Assembly: GCA_035582835.1 (NCBI GenBank)
Contig: JAYKAV010003098.1
Coordinates: 434,001-498,000, forward strand
Length of the DNA: 64,000 bases
Direction: 5' to 3'
Origin: Phoebastria nigripes
Lineage: Eukaryota > Chordata > Aves > Procellariiformes > Diomedeidae
Shown here in pieces: positions 13,217 to 25,600 of the stretch. The translations under genes and the position numbers were made by a program. The notes below the pieces were generated by a model. The model worked only from the letters and a program-made list of their open reading frames with translations. It ran no database searches and was not told the DNA's origin. Position 1 is the stretch's first letter, and every line of letters starts with the position of its first letter.

Positions 13217-14342
13217 TGCTGCCTGGACACAAGTGCAGAGCCGGCGTGAGCTCCGTTTTCACGGTTCAGTTCACGGGAGGGGGGCGCAAGCTGAACAACA
13301 AATACGGTTTATAATTGCCCAGCCGTTCTGCTTCGAGGGTCTGGGAGACTTAAATGTTACAGTATACAAATGGGACTCGTTGGGAGAAATAGAGCAATGC
13401 AAGGCTCAAAGTGATTTCAAAGGCATCCGAGTCCAGTGCTTTCTCTAGTTCATAGTACAGGTTCAAGGCTGGAGCAGATTGCCTAAATTCCCTCAGAAAG
13501 AGGCAGCGAAGGGTCGTGAGGACGAGGCGGCAGCTCCTCAGTGGGTCCTGCGGTGAAGAGGTCCGGTTTTGTTAGACGGGCAGCAGCGCAGTTTGGTGGT
13601 TACGATATTCCCAAAGGATGTGTGCCTTCAGATCCCTGCAGGCTGAGACGGGCGAGCTCTCTGTTTTCACTGACCTTGCCTTAACCGTCAGGCTATTCTG
13701 CTGGTGCAAAACCTGATTGCAAGCTCTGAATCCTAATTTAGCTGAAGCATCTGACTTTTCCCTAAGAACTCACGAGGGACATGTTCATACCTTTCCTGTG
13801 GACTGCCTTAGAACCACAGGCTGCTGTGAGTCCCCAGCTTCAAATGTAGCCCTCTGCTATAGGGAATTCAAGGCAGAGCCAGCCAAAGGCTCCTCAGAAG
13901 AGCCAGTGGCACTGAATATTGCCATCCTGAGGACAAGGGGCCAGGGCTGGGTTGCTCATGCCTCAGGAAAGGGGAAGGAAGGGCAGCACTGTGACGGAAA
14001 ACCAGGTTTGTTACCGCTGCCTCTACTGCAGAGGTAGGAAGGCTGAAGACAGAAGTGCTGTTGCAGGATGGGGCCCTCCCTTTACCCCTAACAGCAACTG
14101 CTGCCCTAGCTATCTGCAGTCCTCCACTGGCCATTACAGCTGCGAGCCTGGTTTCCCAGGGCTGATGCATCATGTTGCTGTGACAGCCTGCGGTCCTGCG
14201 CCCATGCTGCCTGTGCCCAGCACTCGCCCTGCGTGGGGTGCGCGCAGCAGTGTACGCTCCCCTGCTGCGCCTGCAGCATGTCTTTTCTCTGTGGCAAAAC
14301 ACCATCCTGTCCCTGCAGAAGGCTTGGCTAATATCTAATATC

Positions 14343-14407
14343 TACTTGGACTAGATGATCATTGTAGGTCCCTTCCAACTGAACTATTCTATTCTGTTCT
14401 ATTCTAT
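14343..14407 (+). mobile_element. CR1 LINE, terminal 3' tail only
   Basis: Shows the CR1 end signature GGACTAGATGATCATTGTAG and CCCTTCCAACTGAACTATTC, followed by short ATTCT-type repeats. Only about 65 bases are recognisable, so the copy is either severely 5'-truncated or its upstream part is too decayed. Confidence 0.8.
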
Positions 14408-17025
14408 ACCACAGTGACATCTTACCTTTCCCAGTGGTGGGATCCCATACAGCAGGCATTTTGCAAGATGTCTGGAGTTAAGGCCTCTCCTCCAGAAAGA
14501 GAAGCCATCACGGGGTGTCTGGGGTTGGCAGCGAGCAGAGCATCCTGCGTTCATCCCCAGAACAACAGAACCACTGGCAAAGGAGGAAAGAAGACAAGAC
14601 AGCAGAGATGGGCTTTACTTGCATGGGATTCCAGCTACTTTAGTTGGGGACTGGAATATAGCAGTGGTACCCTGGCTCACTTGTAATGCAAAGGGGGAAT
14701 TTTACATGTGAATTAAATGCAGTGTGCTTCTGATCTCCATTTTCTAGCTATTCTCCCCTGGATAAGGTGTTGAACTGAGTTTTTTTCTTTTACCCATCTC
14801 TTTTTTTTTTAAGAGTAAGGTAGAATTTAAGGATCCTAGACACCTCTGAAAGTTTAAATAGCCTCAATTTCAGAAAATGGTTCTTTTTTCACTAAGATGT
14901 TTTCTAATAAAAAGATGGTTAGCAAGCACTGAGCACGTGACACTCTTTGATGATATATCACAGCTCTACCACAACCGCTTTGGGAATCAGTAGATGGGAA
15001 AACTTCTGTTACAGAAATGCCAGTGTAGATTGATCTTGAAATAAAAGGTCTACAATTTTACCAACTTTAGGCATCCTGTTTTGGGAAGAAACTGAAGAGA
15101 CGACTTTTTTTTTTCTAGAAAATATTGACATTTCCAAAAGCAAGATATTGATTGGTGATGAGACTGATTTACAGCAATAGGTGCACACAAACATTCACTT
15201 GCTCCTAGACTGTGAGCAGGAATGTCAGAGACTCATTTCTAAATTGGGTACTTGCACCTGCATGTGTAATATTCCAAACATAGTAGGTGCTTCTGACTGT
15301 TTTCCTATGTCTGATTTTGAAAAATCTGTTCCTTGCTAGATTGAACTCATTACTTCTCAAATGTCTTCTTAAATATGAGTTTGGATGTGATATTCATCCT
15401 GGAGCTCTCTGCAGGATCAGTTCCAATGTTATGTTTTCGGATGTTATTTGTTTTCATTGTTCCATAACATTTCTCTGTCCTCCCTTTCATTTCTATCTGA
15501 TCTTCCAGTAAAACTTTATAATCCTGATATGCTGTTTTCATAGTTTCTCCAATAATCTCTTTGAAGAGACTGGACAAGCTAGACCATCCCTCAAATGATG
15601 TAAAACATTTCCCTAATGTGGACATCATGTGTGCCAAGAAATTCCTGAATTAGTTTGAGTGTTTCCATACTGCCTTCATGTATGTCAGCAGCAGTCACAG
15701 TAGCCATCTGTCCTCGCTGGAGACCGCTCATTCCCAGAGAGGCTATTTTGCACATCTAGGTCACTACATCTGCTTCTGCCGGTTCCAATAAAGGGCTCCC
15801 CATCCCTCACTGGGAAATATCCACCCCCAGCTATCACCTGCCAAAAGCCCATCATGACAGATTCTTTTCAACATCCTATGAAACAATTCAGATAGCCAAT
15901 GTTGGTTTATTTTTATGGCTGAATACTGTCCAGATGCCTCTTGTTAAAGAATGACCTTTTTTTTTTCTTCTTTTTTGGTGTCTAGACCAAGTTCTGATCA
16001 CCGAAGCAAGGCCAAAGCAAAGACACTTTAAGCAGAGAGACACAAAAATAGGATCCTCTCCCATGGCAATTTTGGATTTCCAGCAGAGCTGCTCTTCAGT
16101 TGCCGCAACAGCCTTTACACAATCGCTGCTCCTTTTCTCCCCTCCGAAGGGAGATTTCAACCAACTGAGCTCAGCACCCTGCTTCCCTTAAACATAAAGG
16201 CTGTGCACAGACCGAGGGGCTGGTGCGACATGCAGCCAAGGTGCAAAGGCAGAGCCGGGGGCCTTGCAGCCAGTTGCGCAGCTCGCTGGGAGGTCAGAGC
16301 CTGCCCACAGTACCCCTTTGCAGTCTGCTGACCCCTGCATAGAAGAACAGGGGTCCTCTTGTTTCTAACTGCTGCAGGCTTGCTAAAGGGAATGAGGGTT
16401 TGTTCTTCTATCTCTATTTGTGAGAGCATTCAAATACCGAAGTTAAATCCAGGCTTATCCTCTCTTTTCTTTACATAAAAGCTCCCACTCAAAGCAGACA
16501 TGTTCTCAAATCTATTATCCTCTATATTGTTCATAGTGGTTCTAATTTTTCCCACGTTGCTCAAAGCTCTATCCTCAGGTGACTGTTCTCTGAGCTTTCG
16601 CAGCTCAGCTTTACCTTTCAAATAAGATTTATCCATTAAAAAACAATTCCACTGCTTTTTGCAGCTATCATTTTGTCACATATGGATTTATTCAATAAAT
16701 GCTTTTAATAGCAACATTTCTAGGCTTTGTTTGTCAAGAGCTGCCAGGCTTTTACAAGCCAGGGTTGGCACAAATGCTGAATTGCCTCTCTGTACCCAGG
16801 GGAGAGTTCCCTGCTGGTCATGACAGAGGTCCTGCACACACAACTAAATGAAAGGAAATTAAAAATATGAGTATATACATAATTCACAGCCAGTAAATGG
16901 CAGCAACTTCTGGACCTCAGCAAAGCTTCTAATAAAAGCAGGGATATGTGATTTTAATCTGCAGTTCCAAGATCTACCCCAAGACCTAAAAGCCCAGCTT
17001 CAACACAAGTACAAGGGCTGGGAAC

Positions 17026-17335
17026 TATATAAAGGCCATCAGCAAGAGCAAATTCAGCCAGCCCAAGGGCACTGGGAAGTAACAGCTGACAGGACAGGAG
17101 AGAGAGGTCAAGATCAGTATGCCAAAAATCTTTCGTTCCTGGGTCAGCCTGAAATTAAGCAGCATTGCTGTTGTCTACCTCCTGCCTGCTGTGAAGCAAT
17201 GGGTGTCTAGCATTTGCGTCTCAGTGTGCATGGCATCCACCCATGCAGGACTTCACATGCGTCTCCTGACGAACTGTAAAAGGTGGTGGTTGTTGAAAAA
17301 GAGAGTGAGTCTTTTCTTTTGTTCTGTTTCCCCAG
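17026..17335 (+). promoter_or_regulatory. TATA-like site with possible first exon
   Basis: TATATAAAG (17026-17034) is followed after about 85 bases by an ATG (17119, A at -3) opening a 77-codon frame. That frame contains a strong donor-like GTGAGT at 17305 and then an acceptor-like pyrimidine tract ending CCCCAG at 17335. The encoded peptide has no family I recognise. This could be a promoter of a short or non-coding transcript, or coincidence. Confidence 0.2.
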
Positions 17336-17987
17336 TCCCTTGCTTTTTCTGAGGTCTTCAGATGTCTATTGCTAAATCCTGGGCCCAAATTCTCCTCCCT
17401 GGAAGTGGCACAGTACTAAGTTTGTCTAAAGCAAAATTGAAAGAGAAAAGAGAATACATTGCCTAATATTCTTTTTTAGGTTTTCCAAGAATTATAAACT
17501 CCTCTTGGTGCCTCTTTTGCTTTATTTCAATGAAATATTTAATACATTCAGACATTAGGAGGATTTCTTTTTGCTCATCTTCCTCCATTCTTTCCATAGT
17601 TACCCACAGTCCCACAAGGACTTATTAATTAAATTGTCTCGGTACAGTGTTATCTCTCTCTGACTATCTCTATTTTCTGTACTGCAGCTTGTGTACATTG
17701 TTGAGAGGAATCAGAGAGAGCAAAGAACCAAATAAAAAGATCCCCCCAGGAATACAGTGTTCGATTATACAAAGAAAACCCGCAGTTTAGATTGCACATC
17801 CTTATTTCCCAGAGGAGGCCTCAAATGTCTTTGTTCTTTGGCTTTTTAAAAAGAATTTCCTTTTCTGGTAAAATCATTTTACCTGTGAACTGCAGGCCAG
17901 GCTTTTGGTCACATTTACCTGCTTTTCCATTATCAACTATTCCATATTGTTCTTCCCCATGCTCTGCCTCCAACAAACAGCTTCGGT

Positions 17988-18656
17988 GTGTTTTGTAGCA
18001 CTCCCTCCCCATGGCTTTGTGCCCGGGCTCCAGGACCTTCCACCAGATTTTGGTTTCCTGGGGGGAGCCTGGCTTCACGCGAACAACACAGCAGGTTCTT
18101 CTCACAAATGACAAAGTGTCATAAACGCATTACTGTTGATAGCAGTGATGATGAGATCCCTGGAGAGGCCAGGAAAGGAATGAGCGTGGGGCCCGAAGCC
18201 CCCTCTCATCTCCTGAAGTGGTGTACCTGTTTTATGGACAAAGAACAACTTCTGCTCCCGGACTTGTCAGTCAAAGCCAGCTTCCTCAGTGCTAAAGTTA
18301 CTGTAAATAACAGAATAACTCTTAAAAACATAAATGGGAAGTACAGTAGTATATATAATTCACCAAATGTTTCAAGCTGTGAACTCCCTGCCTCCTTTAA
18401 GTCCACAAATTTGTATGACTCACAGGCATCACACCTATGTTATATGTGCACACATACACGTTTTGATATGTTCAGTATTTTGCTCTTGTCTAAAAATAAA
18501 GCTGTAAAATGGGAGGGGAAAACCCATTTACTCCCTTACACTTTATGCTGGGAACCTGATACTACCTCCAGTTTGCCGTCTTCCCAGCTGGCTAGATATT
18601 GTATCGTTTATGTTGGACCTCCTCCAAGATTAATGGCATCATCTGTACAGTTTTAA
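17988..18656 (+). other. 222-codon open frame, no recognised family
   Basis: The longest gap-free open frame outside GC-rich DNA. The translation has no recognisable domain, signal peptide or repeat, and its composition looks like translated non-coding DNA (Ser/Cys rich, mixed). It overlaps an antisense 97-codon frame at 17821-18114 and has no clear splice context. I regard it as probably chance. Confidence 0.1.
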
Positions 18657-18829
18657 CAGTCTAATCTTGCTAAATCTCTTTGTTTTGAAATTTGATTGTG
18701 CCTGATCTTCATTATTTTAATTGTTTAATGTATTATAATTAAGGCTCAATTAGATCTAACAGATCCCAATTCAGCCCAACATATTCACATCCATTTGCAA
18801 GCTGCGGGAAGCACAAGACAAACCAGGAT

Positions 18830-18950
18830 GATTCCATGCCGGTTTTTCAGTCCAAAGACCAGGTACTATTTTTGCCACTGACTTATGTTTGACTGCAGGC
18901 AAGTCATCTATCTTTCTGTTTCTCCAAGGGATTCCAGCTTGCTATGTTTA
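18830..18950 (+). mobile_element. MIR-like core relic
   Basis: TTTTGCCACTGACTTATGTT and GCAGGCAAGTCATCTATCTT, then CTGTTTCTCC, resemble the MIR CORE region in order and spacing. Divergence is high. Confidence 0.5.
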
Positions 18951-19517
18951 TAGCCTAACCGGGTCTCAGCACAGGTTGACATCTTTACACGCAACTGTTA
19001 GGGAAATAACAATAGCAACCCACAGCCCATTGCATGCACAGCTGCCTTCTGACTGGAACTGACTCCTGTTTATACAGAGCACAGGAAGAAAGACCGTGAA
19101 CACGGAGGCTTGTAAATATGCATGTTGTTTCAGCATAAAACATGGAAACCTCCCTTACCCTCCCCACCCACCTCATATCAAGTTCTGGCAAGATTTTGGT
19201 ACTTCCCGGGGGACAGGCTCTGCCTACGTAGAGGGATACCTTCTACTTGCTGTGCACGATGCAGCCCCATCGGAGCCATGCCAGTCATCTCCTGAAAAAT
19301 CTGTTGCTTTAGCGTGCACAGGCCTGGCCTCCAGATCCCCTCCACCATCTCTCCAATGGCGCATCTTCATTCTGCCTGCATCCAGGTTGCAGGGAAGGAT
19401 CTCTCTTTGCCAGGGGTTAAGAGCCAGTTGCTTCTTCTGAAGATGGAGCTGGGAGAAGAGCAAGTGGGTATCGTGTTTTCCTTTCAAACAGTGAATGAAG
19501 TTGCCTACCTTCTCTTC

Positions 19518-19660
19518 CCTAACACCTTAACCCAGCACTTCAGTGGGAAGAGCATTCACCCAGGACACAGGGGACCCAGATTCAATTCACTCCTCCATCC
19601 AAGAGAAGACAAACCCATTTCTTCAGGACACAGTCTTGCTATCAGGCTCCACAAGGGGAC
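19518..19660 (+). mobile_element. tRNA-derived SINE relic
   Basis: AGTGGGAAGAGCATTCACCC resembles a degenerate A box, and GACCCAGATTCAATTCACTC a degenerate B box about 35 bases later. The right part (GAGAAGACAAACCC) fits a known reptile/bird repeat pattern. There is no intact clover-leaf, so it is not a functional tRNA gene. Confidence 0.45.
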
Positions 19661-22600
19661 CTTTAGCTCCTGCTAAAAATTTGTCATATTTGTCCAAAAA
19701 TTAATGACAGAACATTGGTCCTGAGAGCAATCGCAGCCTGCTGGTCTGCTGGCCAGAGCTCACAGCTGAGGGCGAGGAGATCTGGTTCTGCTCCATGCCC
19801 TAAAGGCTACTTCTGCATCTTATCTGGTGATTATTATTGTGTAAAAGAAATAAACTCAGATTACCTTTCTGAGGAGTATCAGGGTTCCCTAGCACTCTCC
19901 TTGCAGCAGTAAGCAGTATGGTGAAAGACTGAAACCACCCTACATATAACAAATCAGACCTTGACTTACTTCATCATAAAAACAAGATGGGAAGAAACAA
20001 ACATATGCAGAAACCTGCCATTTTCATCTCCACAAGGAAACCATGTGTTAATGCCCCGCAACTTGATAAAAGGCATTCCCTTCCGCATTGCAAGCAGCCA
20101 ACTGCACGGGGTCGTTAACTTGACAGTAACGAACGTATGCTCCAAGGAAGACACAACAGGTGTGACACGAAAAGAGCACATGCACTTGGTCCAGCAAAGT
20201 TGCCCCCCAGTAGGTTACAGAACAAGCCCCCACTGGTACCGCACCTCTCACAAACGCTGGTTTTGCAGTATCAACGGTTTTATGGGCTCAGCAGCCAGCC
20301 TTCTCTGAAAGTGTTTCATTCAGACTAATTAAGACCCTCCCCAAAAAAACCCAAGAAAAACAGTATCTTACTTAGGAAGCTTGGTATAAAAGAAGCAGAA
20401 AAGAGGCTCTTGAGCAAACACGGAGATAGAATTTAGATTTTAAAGCCCTAGGAGCAAAAAAAATATGTGCCTCCTTTATTTTTAAATGCCTTTGAACATT
20501 TTCAGATCTGTAAAAATATTCAGTTGGAACAACTGTAATCAAAATAATATACTGTGTATTTTTGTAATCTAGTTTGAGGATTCTTTTCCACTCCCAAAAC
20601 ATAACACAGGCTCGTTTTTAGGTAGAGAAACATTTTTATTTTTGCAATTTATTTTTTCTCTGAAGAAAATGCGCTTTTAAATTACGTGCAGGATGGATTC
20701 ATAAATTTGAAGCAGTTTGCAGGCTGTTAGAACTGAAAAAATTTGAGAGTTTGTAGCGTTTGGGCCAGGTATTCTCACATCCAGCCCTCTTGGCTGAGAC
20801 AGTCCCGATGGCTGGGTACAATTCAGCTGATGACTTGCTCTTTGTTATGCTGTCAGCAGAGCTGCCGAGCATTTCTGACTCAGGTGGGCAGAACACTTCA
20901 CACCCCAGTAGCCATGACCACAGACTGGGAGGAACCTAGCAGGAGCTATTGTTGCCAACGGAGAATTTGTCAGAGCAAGAAGCTTGCTGGCGAGTGCTGG
21001 GGAAGGGAGGAGCAGGCCAAAATCACCAGCAAGGCTGGTCTGCGGGAGAAAGATGATGGCGGGGGCGGGGGGGAATTTTTGGTTGGTGGCAAAGCACCAA
21101 GGCACAGAAAAAGAGCACTTTAGTGCCACGTTTATCCAAATGAATGTATTGAAGAGCCCTCTGAACATCCTTTGAGCTGCTATGCCTTATTTACTTGGAG
21201 AGGTGATATGCTGAAAATATAAATTGTTCTGTCAATGTCGGAGTGGTGCCAGGGACCGCATAAGCCAGGGGCAGAACATGCCTAGCAAACTCCCAAATCT
21301 TCCTGGGAGTGGCACACTGCACAAGTGCCAGGAGAGGCTTCTCGATTTACAGCTGAGGTACACGTATGTCAGCCTAGCTTGTTACCCGAGAATCTGTGGG
21401 AAAAGTCTTCCCCGAGTTTGCGTCCAGCTGTTTGAGGGGTAGGTTTGGTATTGTAGATCAAGTACCTGTGCACCAAGAGCTTAAAAGTTTCATCAGAAAG
21501 AGAACTCCTAACCATGTTTGCCTCATCACCACCTATCTATAGGAGATGGAGAAAATAAATAAGTTTGGAGAGCTTCTTGTTCAGTGCTGAGTAGCTGTAG
21601 CATATAAAGCACTGCCTCGTGGATTTAAGCATGCTCCGTGGAGTTCAGGACATTCCAAGAACTTCCTACCTGAACATCACCCATAGCTCTAGCTGGACAC
21701 TTCTGAATCTCCACCTTGTCTTATAATCTGCTTATTAACATCCCCACCCCATTGCTTTTCCGATAGTTGCAGGATGCAGTACAGACTTTCCATCCTTTAA
21801 GACCATCTATGGATTTCATCTGTAGTAGTGATTTTTATTGCTTCTTTTTCTTCAGCCAAATTCTGAAACTAGATACGCCTCAGACTTCTTTTAATACCCT
21901 CCTTCCTTTTTATTTTCACAGCAGGTGGAACATTTTCTACACTAGGTTTTTTGGGTTTATTTTTTTCCCCCAAATCTTGTCCCTCTGCCTATTCTCCTTA
22001 GAAGAGCACCCAATCTCTGCTTTTGAGTTCTGATCTTTCCTTGTGCAAACCACCTTCTCTGAAAATTGGCACTGGTACGCATCTTAATCCATGGCCTAGC
22101 AAGTCTTCCTGTGCGCTGTTGTCTCCATACAACTTTTTGCATTTGCAGGCGTGAGCTGTAACCAGCTCTGGTGACAGTTTTTCTGTTAAAGAAGAAGAAG
22201 AAAAATGACATTGTAAAATCTGGAGCTGATCAACAAATCTGTTGGTGAAGCTCAGAGGAACTCACAGCATTCTGAAGTTAGTCTACTGCTATTATTGCTG
22301 CTTGCATGCTGCTTATCATATCATAGAGATCATTTGGTTACAACCTAGTTGTGCTCTTAATTAGCCTATCCAGAAGCCTGCCAAGTTTGAAAAAAAAAAT
22401 GTTTAACTGAGAAGTGAGACATTAACTATTTGAGAGAGAATAACATTCATAAACTTGGTAGTCTCCTTCAGCAGTTTAACTTTCTTCTCATCGAAACCTC
22501 ATTTTCAAGTTAAGTAATAAGAAAAAGAGAATCCAGAAGTTGGGGAAAAAAAGAGTACCTGCCCTGTGAGACCTTAGGCCTGGAGTTTTTGCTTCAAAAA

Positions 22601-25600
22601 TCTTTCCTTGAGGCTTAGGTTTCAAAGTCTGCCCTAGATAAATGACGAGAAAGATTGGCTTGGTAACTCTGGCCCTGGCTTGCAAGTGACAGGGTGGGAT
22701 CTCAGCCCCTTATTCGGCTTCAGGTTTTCCATATGGCCACTGGCAAATCACGTGGATGTTTGCCTGAGAGCTTTGTCCCTACAGAGCCTTATCCTGCAGG
22801 ACTGGGTGTAGATGTCAATTTGCTGCTGACCTTTAAACAACAGTAAAACTGTAACTTGGCCACACTGCAAGCACTCCCACTAATTTTATACTTCCTGGGG
22901 CTTATCTATTATGCAAAACCAGACAGGTTTCACAAGCTGGCAAGTCGTGCAGAAAAGCAGCTTTTATCACAGCCCAGTACTATGTATGTGTCTATTCTTT
23001 GTTTTGACATCAGCTCAATTGTGTCCTGTTTAGATAATTGACCAGAGAAGAGCTACAAAAACTTTCGATGCTAGATAAGGTATCCATCTTGAGGAAGAAC
23101 CTGACAGAAAAGACAAAAAGGAGACAAGGCATTTTTCTTTGTTTCTCCAGCTAAGCTAATTTGTAAAATATACAACTCTCACACAGTTTTTTAGAGCAAT
23201 ACAGACCCTGCAGGACAGTCGTAAGCCTCCATACCTTATATAGGAATATTCTAAATACATTGTGATGTTGGGTTGGATATACGATTTGTAATTTGTATAC
23301 AGATTTTTAAAAAAAAATCATTTGCCTAATTCTAGTTAGCTTCTTTTAAACTAGATTCACCAGTCCCACCACACAACAGCTAGATCTTTAAAATGTCAGG
23401 TAGCTGGCAGGGGGGCACAATAAGAATCCACAAATGTTTGATGAGTATAAATACCAAAGCAGGAGATTCTCTAGTCAGGATTCAAAGGGGTCAGTACCAA
23501 TTAGTTTTGTTACGGCTATTGATATGAGCACATCCTAACAGCCTGGTTGAACTTTTTGGATTAAGAAACAGCCATTAACTGGCTCCCACCAGGGTATATC
23601 TGAGACCTCATTACTAAATCAGACAGAATTCTTAGGCTGGTTAAGTTACAGGAATTGATGCTGAGCCAGGAGAGCAAGGGGAATACAAAGATACTAACAG
23701 ACTCTAGAGATTCTGGGAGGAAAAAAGGTGTTCAGGGTGGGAAGAGGGAAGAAGAGGCAGGGCAAGAGAATCCAGTTGCTCTGCAAGAAATAAAACAAAC
23801 AAGGCGGGGTTTGATTGATTGTTTTAATGGACTTGTGTTCTTTGTCTCCTAAAATCTCCTATGCCATAACAACCTCAGGTTCTCTTCCGAAACCCACTCT
23901 CCATATAGGGCACATGCTATGCTCAATCAAAAATCTTTGAGCATACTCTGGCAGGCTGGCGGCTCTCAACCGCTATATAAAAGCTGGCTTCCACCTGCCT
24001 TTTCCACAGCGCAGGCATTTAATTACGCGCTTTGTCCTCTGTACAGCTGCAGTTTTTCACAGACCTTATTTATCTTGAGATTTCAGCTCATCTTTCAAAT
24101 TTGGTTGAAATTGGGTCCCAAAGTTTTTAAGGGGAATTGCTGAATGTACAGAGAGATAAACAACACAATCTCATAAACCTCATTTCAAAGGCAACCAGGC
24201 TAAAAAATGCCAGTTTTTAATTTCTGATCCTGTTCATGCCAAATGTTGTCTAACATTTCAGCAGCAATCTGTGGCCCTGAGAGCCTCTTTCAATATCCTA
24301 TCAAGAATATAAAATAAATTGTGATAAATGTAGTCAGTATAAAATAAAATGAGTTGAAATTGGTTGCTGGGATGCAAAACTGAAGTTGACAGGCAGTTGA
24401 GAGGAAACTTGCAAGAAAATGCTTATTTTATGTATTTCTTTGGGGCTTAGCAGCCTGGAGCTGTCAAGATGGTTTTGCACATGCTCGGCAGCAAAAACAA
24501 GGGAACCGAGCGATTTTACCAGTGGAAAATGTAAGTTCCTACTGCATTAAGAAACCCTTCAAGGTTAGAAATGCTATTAATGCCTATAACTTGAATAAAG
24601 TTACTTAAATACGTACTTAGGGGCCTAATTTTCCCTTGTAAAACTACATCCTGAATTTCTTTAGTAGCCTGTTGTGATAATTTTACCAAGGGCTTGTGAA
24701 AATCTAAATAGAATATATTAGTAAGTTCTCCTTCATCCATACCGCTATTGAACCATTCAGATACCAGTAAGAGATTAATGAGACAGATTTTTCTACTCTA
24801 GAAATTGTCGTTTCTTAGACCACCTCATAAAATGACCTTTGAGGTGCTGTATCATTCCATTTTTAAGTAGAATTTCAAATTACCATCTAATACACAATTC
24901 ACTGTATTAATAATTCCTTGGATTACCTTTCAAAAATACAGGTTCAATACGTTACCCATTGATCCTTTTAACAGCAAACGTTTATAGTGAGAGTTTGCAT
25001 ATATCCTATAGCAGCTACACTATTTCATTTTTGAGGCCCTCCAGAAATCCTCAGGGCGTACCCTATGAGGCTGGTAACTTGCACTTTGGCATTTTTCTGA
25101 TGCCTTCAACCCTAACAGCTACTGTATATTTCTAAAGAATGTAAAGAAAATAAATAATTTATCATTTAAAAAAATAACAAACAAACAAACTCAGGATAAA
25201 TGNGTAGAAGACAGGAAGGTCTGAAATTAAGTGGCAGAACCGATTTGAAACAAGACATTATGGAGCCTTTTTCCTGACAATCAATGTTAAAATAACATTA
25301 GCTAGTAAGCTCAAATAAATAAAAAATAAGTCCAAAAATAAATCAAAGTAGGTATAATAGAATGATATTAGTCTCAAGTTTGCTTCAAGACATCCTGTCT
25401 CTTCTGGTAACACTTTTTAAGTTTTATCTTGCTCACTCAAGAGCAGTTACACATAACGGAAATGAATACAAGCTAAAAAGANTTCCAAGTTCCCAAATCC
25501 CAATAGCTATTGTCTGCAAAAAGAAAATAACTGTTTTCATCTATAAACCAACAGAATTACTCAGGATTCAGTAATTCAGGGTGTAATTCAGTCCTGTGTG

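Larger units (their letters stand above)
12906..17025. other. intergenic, no gene recognised
   Basis: Contains the MEF2/TATA-like site, a GC-richer stretch at about 13200-14290, and the CR1 tail at 14343. Open frames up to 145 codons overlap on both strands at 13717-14338, as expected from local GC content rather than a gene. Nothing recognisable from 14410 to 17025. Confidence 0.55.

Noticed and set aside
13717..14338. Overlapping frames of 106-145 codons on both strands
   Set aside because: Mutually overlapping frames in locally GC-rich DNA, none with a family signature.
15350..15637. 95-codon minus-strand frame with a plausible-looking soluble protein composition
   Set aside because: No family recognised and no splice sites supporting an exon; most likely chance.
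19535..19595. Possible tRNA gene from A-box and B-box-like motifs
   Set aside because: The boxes are degenerate and no clover-leaf with acceptor and anticodon stems can be formed; better explained as a SINE relic.
22315..22345. Possible CR1 tail in antisense orientation
   Set aside because: Only about 20 bases resemble the element, which is too short to support a call.
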